DNA of 64,000 nucleotides from Cyrtodaria siliqua (GCA_037043455.1 JAWPHD010000290.1:248001-312000); one strand, 5' to 3'; numbered from the stretch's first letter, positions 22,690 to 35,319 are shown. Translations and numbers: made by a program. The notes: generated by a model from the sequence alone, not told the origin.

Positions 22690-23265
22690 TACGCATGATA
22701 TCCAGTCATGCGGTTCTTACCATAAGCCGGCGGCTAATGTTTGTGATCATATTGAAGAATATGTCCTTTGGTTGACATTATTTGGTGGTGCACATTGATG
22801 ATTCTGTTTTCTTCCGGGTTTATGTTATTTTCATCAACAATTTAACATCCTTGACACTATATAAAAATTAATCCAGCAACCCTCCTTCGGTAACCGGTTT
22901 CCAATTTATTTTTCAGGTCAACCTAATACCTTAGTCCAGATAAGCCATGCATAAAAATGTAGGGAAAACCTACCCTTGTCTTGAAATGTCATTAATTTTA
23001 AGCACGTTTTGCACATAACTCTGAGTTAAAGACACTTTTTGTCTCAAAAAATGTTTTATTGATTAATTTATTGCTCTAATATGTTCTCAAAATGAAGGAG
23101 TCAAAGGAAAACAACATATTTTGCGGAAAATATGAGCTGAATTTTACTCGCCAGTAGTGTTGCTAAGCACGTGACCATGACGGTGAAGGTATAAAAAATC
23201 TAACCGTGAAATTAGTACAAAACGACTATGCAGTACGTAGCCAGAGCCTTGAGTATGCGGAATAC
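22690..23265. other. No recognisable gene
   Basis: Non-coding sequence, no repeat recognised. Confidence 0.4.
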
Positions 23266-23295
23266 CAGTTTTACTTTGCGAACGTGTATGGTTGG

Positions 23296-23345
23296 TGGGT
23301 GTGGGATTTTTTTTGGGGGGTGGGGGGGGCGGTGGTGTGTACGGT
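23296..23345 (+). other. G-rich tract
   Basis: Runs of G (tttggggggtggggggggcg) that could form a G-quadruplex on the plus strand. The Pro-rich minus ORFs come from this tract. Confidence 0.6.
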
Positions 23346-23875
23346 GGCATGGTCCTACTGAAAATGTTATGAATGTAAAAAAGTAGATTGAACTCTGGCG
23401 AAGTTCATATAAGGGCAACCGCATGCTGGCGTGTTTGAATAGTTCCAGAATAGATTATTAGGATGCTAGTACCATAGATTGTTAGTCTTCACTATCAGAT
23501 GACCATGGAGGAGAAGATGCCCTCTTTTTTATTTTTTTATTTATATAAAGAACCTTTTTTTAAAGCCGCCCCATATATGGGGACATAATAGATCGGGGCG
23601 GCGGTTTTACGGTGGCATGCTCCCACTGAAAATGTTATGAATGTAAAAATAAAAGAGAGTACATTAAACGCTGGAAGGTCAACGTCAATAGCTCATATAA
23701 GGGCAACCTCATGCTGGCGTGTTTGAATAGTTCCAGAATAGGACGCTAATGCCATAGGTTGTTAGTCTTCAAATTTAGATGACCATGGAGGAGAAGATGC
23801 CCTCTTTTTTCTCTTTTCTTTTTTTTGAAATATTTTTAAAGCCGCCCCATATATGGGGACATAATAGATCGGAAT
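23342..23875. repeat. Two tandem copies of a 265-bp unit
   Basis: Units at about 23342-23598 and 23609-23872 share tgaaaatgttatgaatgtaa, catataagggcaacc, gatgaccatggaggagaaga and aagccgccccatatatgggg. Confidence 0.85.
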
Positions 23876-24019
23876 TCGGGAACGTGCCCTACACCAGAGA
23901 CGTAATAAACCATTATTTCTTAGATATGTGTCTAAACTTATTAAAGCTGGATTCCTAGTGGGTTTTTTTCGAAAAATAGACTGAAATAGTTTAAACATAT
24001 TTTATTCATTGTATTTACA

Positions 24020-24300
24020 AGTTAAGCATATATACAATAATAACAAATAAAGGATTGGAACGGAAGCGTAATGCTTATTAAGTTCATCTTCTTACTCAAA
24101 TACACGAGACCGCACGTTTTACATCCCTGTCCAATCAACGGGGCTAAGGGAAAGTGTCTTGCCCAAGAACGCACCGACGAATATGTGGCGTCGATGATGC
24201 TTGTACATGGGTCCTCCGGGGTTTCACGTCCACTGCATGGGTCACGCCGAGATAAAACGACAAAAGGGATCGTAAATGACATATGGTCAGTACCGTGATT
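24020..24300 (-). mobile_element. SINE copy, same family as 37807
   Basis: The minus strand reads cgttcttgggcaagacactt and ccc-tagcc-cgt, as in the plus-strand SINE at 37890-37930. The tRNA head is not clearly visible, so it is a 5'-truncated or diverged copy. Confidence 0.55.
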
Positions 24301-24374
24301 GTGGTAATATGCCCGATTACGTGCTAAGTTACTGATTAATAGCCCGTATATACATCTAATTGAATTTATTATCA

Positions 24375-24470
24375 CTTTTAATAGCTTGTAGTTCAATCCA
24401 TTTGCGTAATTGGGATGTTGAATATATGTATTGTAACATATCTGCAATAAAGTATTAGTAAACCAAACCT
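24375..24470 (+). repeat. Dispersed repeat 3' tail
   Basis: Shares gcttgtagttcaatccattt and attgtaacatatctgcaata with 11205-11290. Confidence 0.6.
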
Positions 24471-24589
24471 TTAATAGCGCATAAATAGTGTGGACGTTTA
24501 CTTGTATTGCTGGATTGTGAGTGTAATCATCCCCTCTGCCGCCACCAACCCTCCCCCCACCCCCCTCTAATAGACACGTTGAACCGTGG

Positions 24590-24790
24590 CTCTATCGTAA
24601 ATGGAGTATATAGAATTTGCAGCAACTACGCAGTTCTGCAGGTAAGACGGTTCTATGCCCATTCTCCATATTTTATCTTGATGTAAATGGAGTATGAGCC
24701 GGACACGTTCATTCCTGTTAGGCGCCATATAACCTTTCATGTGATGGTGCCCCTTAAACCCAATTCAATTCATTCAGTGACTTACGGCAG
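24590..24790 (-). repeat. Dispersed repeat, inverted relative to 40690
   Basis: Contains the reverse complement of the block at 40690-40890 (ttaggcgccatataacc, cccattctccatattttatc, aatttgcagcaact). Family not identified; SINE-like size. Confidence 0.7.
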
Positions 24791-24799
24791 ATGCGGATT

Positions 24800-25835
24800 C
24801 AGGATTTGAGATGGTGGTGTAATTTTCCACTATTTCAAAGTACATCATGAACAATTACATTGCCCTGTAACTACTGTTTTGTTAATATAAATTGAGTTAA
24901 GTATATGCTATTGGTGTTTAGGCGCGCAAATGATGTTAAGATAATCGGTCACTTTAGGCACCGCGGCCGTGACATGACAAACGGAACGTCAAGCAATGGC
25001 TCTGTTGAGAACCTTGCTATAACACCAAGAATATATCAACATGTTACCTGTATTTTATTAGTCCCATACCGGTTTAAACCGGAGAGTACTATAGGTCAAC
25101 CCCTGTCTGTCTATCAGTCCGTACATTCGGATCCAATAATCTGTCAGTAAGAATTAATTGTTCCCCTGAGATATAATTAACAGGGTGGCGAAACCACGTG
25201 ACGTTTTGATCGGTTTCTTGGCAAAAAAATATCAAAAAACGCTCGATTCAGGTTTTTGCTTCATAACTTCATTTAAAGAATTTTCTTCACCTAAAGCGTA
25301 TATACCTGTACAAACTGATATCTTCTCTTCTCCGGAAACGGTAAAAAATGTATTCCTCCAGTACTTTCTAAGATTAGCCTTCCCAAAATGTATACGGTCA
25401 CAGATTTCTTTAAAAATCCGACACTTTCGGAGGGTTAGTCTCCGTAAGTACTGGATGCATGGAATTATTCTTTGCGGCGGAGGGGTACTTGTGTTTTAGT
25501 CGAGTACAATTCGTTAAATATTAAGAAAGTTATAAATCTGAATCAAGCGTGCTGTTTACATTTTACGATTAACAAGAGTCTCTATTGGACACAAAATACG
25601 CCCATTCTGCCGGCGAATATATTTGTGCATAGGTTTGCTAACATGCACTGGAAGGAGAAGTAATTAATGATAGCTCTTTTGTTTTTGTAAAGAACTATTA
25701 ACGCACTAGTTTCACCAAATATCTTGATATGATATTGGTAATATATTAAAATAAATGTTTTAAAAAGGTGTATATGCATGAAGTAACTGTTGAATTGCCG
25801 GCGAATTGATGCTTTGCATAAAAAATTTCTTGTTT
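24800..25835. other. No recognisable gene
   Basis: ORFs of up to 123 codons overlap on both strands but show no motif, repeat or splice context. Confidence 0.4.
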
Positions 25836-25839
25836 GTAA

Positions 25840-26127
25840 CTGTGATAAATGATTGTCAGTGTTAGTGCCACGACATAATACGAACTCCGTTGTTACCAGG
25901 GCGTTTGGTCTGGTTTTCGAACTTGACCGAGTTTCATCAAGATTAAAAAACAAATATTAAAGTTATTAAGCGGACATCATCAACATGTTCAATAAGTAAA
26001 TGGTCATAACTCCGTTGTTACCGGGACGATCAGAATGGTTTCCGAAACTGACCTAGATGTTATGCCCATAAACATTATTCCGAAGTTTCATAAAGATTAA
26101 ACAACAAATACTCAAGTAATTGAGCGG
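25840..26127. repeat. Dispersed repeat, left part, split by the LTR element
   Basis: Blocks of ccataactccgttgttacc, gggcgattt/ggttttcgaacttgaccgag and aagtttcat-aagatta repeat here and again at 34875-35250. The LTR retrotransposon inserted between the two halves. Confidence 0.75.
26124..26127 (+). repeat. Target-site duplication, left copy (gcgg)
   Basis: gcgg immediately before the LTR is repeated at 34870-34873 immediately after it. Four bp is within the usual Gypsy range. Confidence 0.75.
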
Positions 26128-27696
26128 TGTCACAGGATGACCTTAGTGGTTGGGCTAACTCAGGAAAGAATCAATGACGGTGAATGCATTTACATAAGTT
26201 TAATGCAACTTTTAAAATATGTTTAATATATATACAATTATCTAAAAAAAACAAGCGAATACACAAATGAACTATGAAAAGAATGTTCTCCTGAACGTTT
26301 AAGACGTTCTTAGTATTGTTATAAATACTGAATGTCTAAGACACTAAAGTGTTGTTAAAGCTATAACAATGTTGATCTAGCGCGATAACTGTGATGCGCG
26401 AGAGCTCATGAAGATGATGATGCGCGAATTCAATGGATGATTGTCATCAAATGCCTTCTGTAAGGGTTGATGACGCGATGCAATGATAGTTAATCTCCAC
26501 TGAGATTGTGAATGATATTCCTCCAGTGAGGACTGGTAACGGGCCCACCTTGTGTCCCGGGGTTTGTCGTTAGTAAAACCTGGCTGCGCAGGTACGGGGA
26601 CCGTCTCCACCGCTTGTAACGTTAGTCGTGGAAGCTAAGCTCCACTCCTGGATATCCAAACCCAGATGGCTTACTCCAACCCTGGATGGCTTATATCCTG
26701 GATGGCTTAGTCCAACCCTGGATGGCTTAGGCTGTAATTATACATACGTTTTAGATGTCGGTTGACAAACATAACAATCTTGCAGAATTATCATTACCCA
26801 AACAAATCATTATTCAATCAATATATGTAAGCTGTACTAATGATGAGTAGCAATGTATACATATTCTACAACGCCATGTATACGCTATGTACGTCGCTGT
26901 TAATCAATGCCCCTAATACATGTAATATAAACATGATCAAATTACTCATATATTACACTCACTGAGTTATGCATGCACGCATTTATTCTTGTCACTCATC
27001 TCATTGTTAACTAATGTTAACAATCGTGTATTACAATCACCGAGTTATACGCCAACGTTAACTAATGCACCTATTATCCACTGTTATCAAATTAATATTG
27101 TTTTACAATTAATGATCAATTACAATAATTACATCTAATAAAGTAACTTCAAAATCATATGCTAGTCTAAAGTTATGTTTGAGAAACATCAATGCTAACC
27201 GGATGTCGTAACCGCCAAACAAGATGGCGCCGCCCACTGAATACAAATGTACGATAAAAGTTTAATAAAATTACTAACCACATGTTGCCTATGAATTTTG
27301 CCGTCCAATCTCTGTTCCAACAAAGTACTATCGATGATCCCGGCGAAAGCTAGAAGACAATGGGTTTTATAGCAAACATTACGCCCAAATCATTATTTTC
27401 CCCGTTCAGTCCGTGACAAACGTGGCTAAATCTACAGTATTGAATCTACACGAGAGGCCCCTTATACAATTTTGCCGTTTAAGGAAAATATACCTATCCG
27501 TTTACATGCATTAGCACAAAACTAAACTTATGACACGGCCTCTCTGGCGGCCACTTAATATGTGCACGCTTTTACGTGTTACATGAATAGATCATGAATA
27601 TTGTGAAATTGTTTCAACTCGAACAATAGATTTTGGGTGTAACCGATACAAGAGCTATATACGACCAGTACGCTCTACCCGTGACATTTTGTGACA
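26128..27696 (-). repeat. 3' LTR
   Basis: 1569 bp, tgtcaca...gtgaca ends. It contains a small tandem array of a ccctggatggctta-type word at about 26660-26730. Differs from the other LTR by a substitution near 26636 and a short cluster with one indel near 26917-26930. The 77-codon ORF inside occurs in both LTRs and is probably not a gene. Confidence 0.95.
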
Positions 27697-27697
27697 A

Positions 27698-27710
27698 CAT
27701 CTCCCCACTT
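27698..27710 (-). promoter_or_regulatory. Polypurine tract
   Basis: The minus strand reads aagtggggagatg directly before the 3' LTR, the expected site for plus-strand DNA priming. Confidence 0.7.
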
Positions 27711-27981
27711 AAAGAAAGTGCTACACTTTTAAAATTCAACAAAATGATAATTAATATTTACACGTTAAGAAACTATTAATTCTTCTGAGCAAACGAGCGA
27801 CAAAACGTACAAGCTGATCGCTCAATCGCTTGAGTATGTTAACTATTACCACTGCAGTTATAACCTAACTATAATATGTAATTACAATTTCAACACTATT
27901 CTACAATTGTACACTACCCTGTCGTAACATATACTACTATTGTACAATACACTGCAATACACTATTGTATTAAACCGGTCA

Positions 27982-29196
27982 TTATGTGCGGCGACTTAAA
28001 TAGTCTGCCCCAATATTGTCCTTTCCTCGGATCGCTTTAATTTTCATCCGGTAAGGCTGCAGAGTCAGTGCCCACCTCATTAACCTACTGTTAGCTACCT
28101 TTGCTTTATTCATATAAGCTAACGGTTGGTGGTCAGTCTCCAAGACAAATTCCTTACCAAAAACATATCGGTGGAATTTACTGACACTCCACACTACTGC
28201 AAGACACTCCCTTTCGATAACAGAGTAGTTACATTCCCGGGGTAATAGTTTCCGACTTGCGTAAGCCACGGGGAGACTACACCCATCTTGCTCTTGCAGT
28301 AGGACTGCACCCACCCCGATATCGGAGGCATCCGTTCTGAGGATAAACTCCTGGTCAAGTTCAGGTAATTTTAGTATTGGGGTTTTGACCAGACTCCCCT
28401 TTAAAGAGACAAAAGCTCGCTCCTGGCTTTCCCCCCAAGTTATCCTATTGGGTTGACCTTTCTTTGTCAAGTCTGACAAAGGTGCAGCTATAGCCGAAAA
28501 GTTTGGAATAAACTTCCTGTAAAAACCCGCCAACCCTAAAAATGACCTAACTTGTTTCTTTGTCTCGGGTCTTGGTGCTTCCTGAATTGCCTTAACCTTG
28601 TCGGGGTTGGGTTTCAATTTCTGGTCCCTCCCGACAACATGACCCAGACACTCTATATCTGCGTAACCCATGTGACACTTGCTAGGTTTTGCAGTCAGTT
28701 TAAACCGGCGTAGCCGTTCCAACAGATTACGTAGAGCCTTAATATGGTCTTCAAATGTTGTTGTAAACACCAGGATGTCATCTACAAAACTGTCTGTGTT
28801 GGACAAATCCTTCAGGACTTTCCTCATTAACCTACAGAATGTTGCTGGGGCGTTTACGAGACCAAAGGGCATGACCTTGAACTTAAGAAGTCCTTGCGAA
28901 GTTTCGAAGGAGGTCATCTCTTTAGCTCGGTCTGAAAGTGGGACTTGCCAATAACCTTTACTGAGGTCTAACTTGGAGAAATACGAATATCCCGCAAGTT
29001 TAGAGAATACCTCCTCAATATTAGGCATTGGTTCTGCATCAAAGATGGTACGTTTATTGAGCTGCCTAAAATCGATGCAGAATCGAATTGACCCATCTTT
29101 CTTCTTAATAAGTACGACTGGGGATGAAAATGGGGCGTTTGAAGGTTCGATGACACCCAATTTCAACATGTCTTTCACCTCCTCATCAACAATTGA
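27982..29196 (-). pseudogene. Gypsy reverse transcriptase-RNase H
   Basis: The frame is open from after TGA 29197-29199 to the stop at 27982; the first ATG in it is at 29178 (398 codons). RT motifs in order: APFSSPVVLIKKKDGSIRFC, FSKLDLSKGYWQ (motif A Asp), MPFGLVNAPATF (motif B) and SFVDDILVF (catalytic DD, about residue 130). RNase H follows with FILRTDASDIGVGAVL (about 283), an internal Glu in IERECLAV and ETDHQPL (about 347), and ends DNIGADYLSRRT. RT converts element RNA into DNA and RNase H removes the RNA strand. All catalytic acids visible here are kept. It lies downstream of integrase and ends 285 bp before the 3' LTR. A TAG and a TGA separate it from the upstream polyprotein. Confidence 0.92.
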
Positions 29197-29223
29197 TCAG
29201 GAGTGAAATGGAATGGGATACCC

Positions 29224-32061
29224 CTAATTTCTTATTGGTTCCCCTGATGTGAGTACAATATCATGTTGCACTCCATCTGTCTGCCCCGGGTTTTCGGACA
29301 AGACATCACTGAACTCCGAGAGTAAACTACCCATCTCTCGTTGCTGCTCTACACTAAGCATGCCCGATATGTCTACATCGGCTGCTCTCTCCCTACCTAC
29401 ACTAGTGGGAAAATACATGGGACTAGTGTCCTCACTACTGTCTTCCTCACTATCCTCAATAACTGCAACATTAACTACGGTTAACACCCCTTGTTGCACA
29501 TTATCGGTTCTACTTATATACTCTTTCAGCATATTCGCATGAAAGGTCTTTAACTTTCCGTTTATCTCGATACGGTAATCCATAGTGTTCACTATCCCTC
29601 TAACGTAAAACGGACCTTTCCATTGTAATAACAACTTGTTATTGTCGGTCGGGAGTAACAGTAACACCTGGTCATCTATCTTAAACTTCCTAGCTCTAGC
29701 TTTCTGGTCATAGTACCGTTTATACTTGGTACTTGCCTTAACTAACTGACTTTGAGCTATCTTACAAGTCTCCTCTAGTTTCTCCTTCAGATCTAAAACA
29801 TACTGATATGAAGTCTTAACCTCATCACTATCTACTTCACCTGCCCACATCTCTCTAAGAATCCTCATGGGACCTCTAACTGACCTACCGTACAATAACT
29901 CAAACGGAGAGAATCCTAAACTCTCTTGTGGTACCTCTCTAAATGCAAACAATAAAGCATTGAGATACTTGTCCCAATCTTTGGGTCTCTCGGTACACAT
30001 ACGCCGTAACATTTGCTTTAACGTCCCATTAAATCGTTCGACTAACCCGTTACACATAGGGTGATATGGTGTTTTCATGATTTGACGCAAAGACAATAAC
30101 CTGCTTACTTCAGCCATAAGTTCTGACGTAAACTGTGACCCACAATCAGTCAGCATTTCCTCTGGTAGACCTAGCCTACTGAACATATCAACTAATGCCT
30201 CAGCTACTCTCTCAGTTTCAATTGAGGGCAATGCTACTGCCTCCGGATACCTAGTTGCATAGTCTACCATGGTTAAAATGTACCTATTTTTCCTATCCGA
30301 CACTGGAAAAATTGGTCCAACTATGTCTACGGCTACCCGCTTAAATGGTGTATCTATCAGTGGCATCTGACCTAAATGTACTTTGGTCACTCGACCTTTT
30401 GGTACTGTCCTTTGGCATACATCGCAGGACCTACAATACCTAGTTACATCTCCACTAACGCCTGGCCAATAAAATTCTGCCAATACTCTATCTGACGTTT
30501 TCTTTACACCTAAATGACCTCCCATAATCGACTCATGAGCTACCTTAAGCACTGTCGTTCTATACTGGGTAGGTACCACTAATTGGTGAAACTGTCTACT
30601 ACCACTATCTTCAAATTCTCTGTACAATAACCTATTCTTATGTACAAACTTACAACTACCGGACCCTTTACACTTCTTTACTACACCATCCTTGGCCTTC
30701 ACCTTACAAGGACCTAATGACTCGTCTTGAGTTTGTGCTTCTATAAACTCCGCTTTAGATATGTCACCTACGGCTGCAGGAACCTTTAATTTTCTATAAG
30801 CCTGAGCTTGCTTCTGAACCTGCGCTCTAGTCTCTACGGCATTACTTATGCTACTTCTAAAATCGGACATTACCGGAAGTGCTGAACCATCTATGTTCCC
30901 TGTCGTTAAATCATACATCGGGTTGTCCATACATAGTGCCTCTGTAGTCCCTTTAAAGAAAGGTGTATCTACATCTATTCTCGCTATTGGCACGTGCTCT
31001 ACCGATTTATTTAACAACATACACGGTGACTGTTTACCTACCAACTGGTCATCCGTAACTAAACTACGCCTAACTACCACACCTGTACAACCTGTATCCC
31101 TCATTACAATTACGTCCGTGCCATTCACTCTACCATCTGCCGTTGGAAGATTTGCATACGGAAAGAGACATGTTCCGATCTTCGCCATTACACCATCCGC
31201 TTTAACACAACAGCTACTACTCTCGGTTTTAATAACCGGACTATTACTACCTCTGCCTCTACCTCTACCACGGTTTTGACCACCTCTACCTCTACCGAAA
31301 TTCCATGGGTTGTTAAAACCTTGGTTCTGACTCCCTACATTGTTGTCCACTCTACTATTTTCACTAAAATTGTCTACGACAGCGGACACTTTCACCGCTT
31401 TCCTACACTCATGTGAAGCATGATTCCCATTACAGTGACGACAACGAATAAAAGGTCTACCTATGTTACCACTATTGCTACCTCCTCTAGCACCCATCGA
31501 ACTACCTCCTCCTCTATAGTTTCCACTCTGGCCTTTCTGTTTATGATCGTCCCCTTGCCTATCTCTAAAAGTTCTGTCTTTCGACACTACATTATAAGCT
31601 CCACCTCTAGCCTCGGCAAACTGATCTGCTTGAGTTGCCATTTCATTTACACTAGTTAGTTTTCTTTCTTTAAGAAATAAGAACAGATCTCTACTACAAA
31701 CATTGAATAGCTGGTCCCGCAACAAGAAATCTATGAGGCCCTGATAAGTCTGCGCTACCTTCCCTAACTCTAACCACCTATCTAAGTAATTTCTAGACCT
31801 ACTAATAAACTGAATAAATGACTCGCCTTTCTCAGGCAGACAAGCTCTAAACCGCTTTCTAAAACCTTCTTCAGTTAACTCAAATCTCTTTAAAAGAGCA
31901 TCCTTTAACTTGTCATAGTCAAGAGCATCTACACTAGGTAATCTAGAAAATACATCTAAGGCCTTGCCTCTCAATAACGAACTTAAATGAACTGCCCACT
32001 TATCTTTGGTCCATTCCTGTAACTCAGCATAACGCTCGAACCGTAACAAGTAACTGTCCAT
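29224..32061 (-). pseudogene. Gypsy gag-protease-integrase polyprotein
   Basis: An open frame of 945 codons. A gag-like helical domain is at residues 1-150. A glycine/Arg-rich linker leads to a CCHC zinc knuckle (CRHCNGNHASHEC, about 205). The aspartic protease has its DTG active site (MRDTGCTG, about 320). Integrase has an HHCC zinc domain (HESIMGGHLGVKK ... CRSCDVC, about 505-545) and the DDE core (AVDIVGP, LTDCGSQF about 637, NGLVERFNG about 670). A GPY/F-like module (GPFYVRGIV, about 815) follows, then the first RT-proximal residues. Integrase lies before RT, unlike standard Gypsy. The frame ends at TAG 29224-29226. Residue positions are estimates from DNA coordinates. Confidence 0.92.
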
Positions 32062-32157
32062 GTTATCTTTGTCAGCATCAAAGTATGGTAACTTCGAACC
32101 TTTTAACTTCCCAGAATAACTATCTTTCCCTTCAGTTTTACTTTCCTTACTATGTGT

Positions 32158-32634
32158 CTAAGCTGCTTCCAAATCTAAAGCTAACTTATGCTCAAACTCT
32201 TTTTGCTCCCTTTCCATTATCATCTTAGCCTTAGCTAGTCTACCATCTGTTTCGAACCTCTCATGTTCTAACTCTTGCTTCTCCTTTACTATTCTACTTT
32301 CTAATTCTACCTTCTCTTTAGCTAATCTACCTTCTAATTCTAGCTTCTCTTTATCAGCGTCTAGCTTCTCTTTAGCTAACCTACTTTCTAATTCTAGCTT
32401 CTCTGTGGCTAGTCTACTTTCGTCATCTCGCTTCTCTTTTGCTAATCTACTTTCGAATTCTAACCTATCTTTCTCTTCATCCCTTTCCCGCTTTGCTAAT
32501 TCTCTTTCCTTAAGTCTAAATTCCCTTTCCCTAGCCTGTTCGTCTTTAACAAAGGTTCTAAGCTCCTCTCCAGCATACCCTAACTCCTTACCCATTTCCG
32601 TAAGATCCTTTATGGACGTCATGTCTATAGACAT
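32158..32634 (-). pseudogene. Gag N-terminal coiled-coil segment
   Basis: 158 codons, ATG at 32634, ending at TAG 32158-32160. After a short start (MSIDMTSIKDLTEMGKELG) the protein is an almost continuous charged helix of ESRLAKEKLELE-type heptads, which predicts a long coiled coil. It is in the same frame as the gag-pol frame at 32061, and the stretch between is open, so the TAG probably interrupts one ancestral gag. A multimerisation role in the particle is likely from the family. Confidence 0.8.
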
Positions 32635-33280
32635 TGTGAACTACACACTACAATAATTACAATACACACGTCACTAATAATTCTACTCAACTAACTACTA
32701 ATGGTAAGTCACTGTGTCCTCAGTAAATACCTGGGCATCATCATAGGACAAGTTACATACACATTTGTACTAGCGCTAACTCCTAACGGTTATGTATAGA
32801 TAGTATCTAGCTTCCACAAAACATATACACTACATAAAATATCTATATTTGATATTGGACATAACCTTAAACAATCATAGAAATGTGCATAACATGTACA
32901 TGTATATTTACTTCTCCCATCAATATAAGTATACTCGAGTGTCACAACATGAGTAGAACGTCTTGTTCGCCAACCTAATTGGATACTATGTGTAAATCAA
33001 GGGAGGTAAAACAAACACCCAAATTATTGAGCAAAAGTGCCTCAGACCCACTCGTGTAGACCACTGCGACCTCGCGCCAAGGAAAGAACGGACAAAACAA
33101 CAGTTTGGACTCACCCTACCCTTGTCGTGTCTTGACTTGTCTTCCAAGCTGTGGCCGTGATCGTCGACAGTCGCCTTGATGGATCAGAGGGTGGTACACA
33201 ATTCTAAAATAATAAGTAGAGATTTAGTATATCATAATAAAGATCACTTATTGATTCTTTCCCTCCGTAGTCGCCCAAAA

Positions 33281-33297
33281 TCCCACTTCTGACACCA
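33281..33297 (-). promoter_or_regulatory. Primer-binding site
   Basis: Two bases after the 5' LTR the minus strand reads tggtgtcagaagtggga. It begins TGG, complementary to a tRNA CCA end. I cannot name the tRNA with confidence. Confidence 0.8.
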
Positions 33298-33299
33298 GT

Positions 33300-34869
33300 T
33301 GTCACAGGATGACCTTAGTGGTTGGGCTAACTCAGGAAAGAATCAATGACGGTGAATGCATTTACATAAGTTTAATGCAACTTTTAAAATATGTTTAATA
33401 TATATACAATTATCTAAAAAAAACAAGCGAATACACAAATGAACTATGAAAAGAATGTTCTCCTGAACGTTTAAGACGTTCTTAGTATTGTTATAAATAC
33501 TGAATGTCTAAGACACTAAAGTGTTGTTAAAGCTATAACAATGTTGATCTAGCGCGATAACTGTGATGCGCGAGAGCTCATGAAGATGATGATGCGCGAA
33601 TTCAATGGATGATTGTCATCAAATGCCTTCTGTAAGGGTTGATGACGCGATGCAATGATAGTTAATCTCCACTGAGATTGTGAATGATATTCCTCCAGTG
33701 AGGACTGGTAACGGGCCCACCTTGTGTCCCGGGGTTTGTCGTTAGTAAAACCTGGCTGCGCAGGTACGGGGACCGTCTCCACCGCTTGTAACGTTAGTCG
33801 TGGAAGCTTAGCTCCACTCCTGGATATCCAAACCCAGATGGCTTACTCCAACCCTGGATGGCTTATATCCTGGATGGCTTAGTCCAACCCTGGATGGCTT
33901 AGGCTGTAATTATACATACGTTTTAGATGTCGGTTGACAAACATAACAATCTTGCAGAATTATCATTACCCAAACAAATCATTATTCAATCAATATATGT
34001 AAGCTGTACTAATGATGAGTAGCAATGTATACATATTCTACAACGCCATGTATACGCTATGTACGTCGCTGTTAATCAATGCCCCTAATAATAATGCCTA
34101 TAAACATGATCAAATTACTCATATATTACACTCACTGAGTTATGCATGCACGCATTTATTCTTGTCACTCATCTCATTGTTAACTAATGTTAACAATCGT
34201 GTATTACAATCACCGAGTTATACGCCAACGTTAACTAATGCACCTATTATCCACTGTTATCAAATTAATATTGTTTTACAATTAATGATCAATTACAATA
34301 ATTACATCTAATAAAGTAACTTCAAAATCATATGCTAGTCTAAAGTTATGTTTGAGAAACATCAATGCTAACCGGATGTCGTAACCGCCAAACAAGATGG
34401 CGCCGCCCACTGAATACAAATGTACGATAAAAGTTTAATAAAATTACTAACCACATGTTGCCTATGAATTTTGCCGTCCAATCTCTGTTCCAACAAAGTA
34501 CTATCGATGATCCCGGCGAAAGCTAGAAGACAATGGGTTTTATAGCAAACATTACGCCCAAATCATTATTTTCCCCGTTCAGTCCGTGACAAACGTGGCT
34601 AAATCTACAGTATTGAATCTACACGAGAGGCCCCTTATACAATTTTGCCGTTTAAGGAAAATATACCTATCCGTTTACATGCATTAGCACAAAACTAAAC
34701 TTATGACACGGCCTCTCTGGCGGCCACTTAATATGTGCACGCTTTTACGTGTTACATGAATAGATCATGAATATTGTGAAATTGTTTCAACTCGAACAAT
34801 AGATTTTGGGTGTAACCGATACAAGAGCTATATACGACCAGTACGCTCTACCCGTGACATTTTGTGACA
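33300..34869 (-). repeat. 5' LTR
   Basis: 1570 bp, near-identical to 26128-27696. As the 5' LTR of the leftward element it should hold the promoter; I did not identify a convincing TATA box. Confidence 0.95.
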
Positions 34870-35250
34870 GCGGACATCGTTAACATTGTCTCTTTTCAAT
34901 AATTAAAGGGCCACAACTCCGTTGTTACCGGGGCGATTTTCAATAAAGTGCCATAACTCGTTGTTACCGAGGCGATTGGGCTGGTTTTCAAACTTGACCG
35001 AGATATTATGCCCATAAACATTATTTCCAAGTTTCATAGGGATTGGATAATAGTTGTTCGACAAAAAGGGCGGATTTTGCAAAATTGTCGATTTTCAATT
35101 ATTAAAGGGCCATAACTCCGTTCTTACTGGGACGATTGAGCTGTTTTTTTAACTTGACTGAGGTATTATGACCATTAACATTATTTCCAAGTTTCATAAT
35201 GATTGGATAATGTATTTGAGTTAGCAAGTGGACATCGCAAAACGTAATAG
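34870..35250. repeat. Dispersed repeat, right part
   Basis: Continues the repeat of 25840-26127 after the LTR insertion, with two or three diverged units (gggccataactccgtt, tatgcccataaacattattt, aagtttcataggattgg). Begins with the second copy of the gcgg target site. Confidence 0.75.
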
Positions 35251-35319
35251 ACAGGCGGACGCCACAACATAATACGTCCTGTCTTAGTATAAAAAAGTCA
35301 ATTGGATTCGCCACCGTGA

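Larger units (their letters stand above)
26128..34869 (-). mobile_element. Gypsy-type LTR retrotransposon with integrase before RT (Gmr1-like)
   Basis: An 8.74-kb element transcribed leftward: 5' LTR 33300-34869, PBS, gag, protease, integrase, RT-RNase H, PPT, 3' LTR 26128-27696. LTRs are about 1570 bp, begin tgtcac and end gtgaca, and differ at only a few positions, so the insertion is recent. A 4-bp target duplication (gcgg) flanks it. The coding frame is the same from 32634 to 27982 (1551 codons), interrupted by only three stops: TAG 32158-32160, TAG 29224-29226, TGA 29197-29199. The order PR-IN-RT-RH is that of copia elements and of Gmr1-like Gypsy elements, while sequence motifs are Gypsy-type. 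It is inactive as read unless the stops are read through or are sequencing errors. Confidence 0.93.

Noticed and set aside
24905..25663. Overlapping ORFs of 60-104 codons
   Set aside because: No domain, bias or splice signal, and ORFs overlap on both strands.
26377..26610. 77-codon ORF with a second identical copy at 33549-33782
   Set aside because: It lies inside both LTRs and is duplicated with them; no evidence that it is a separate gene.
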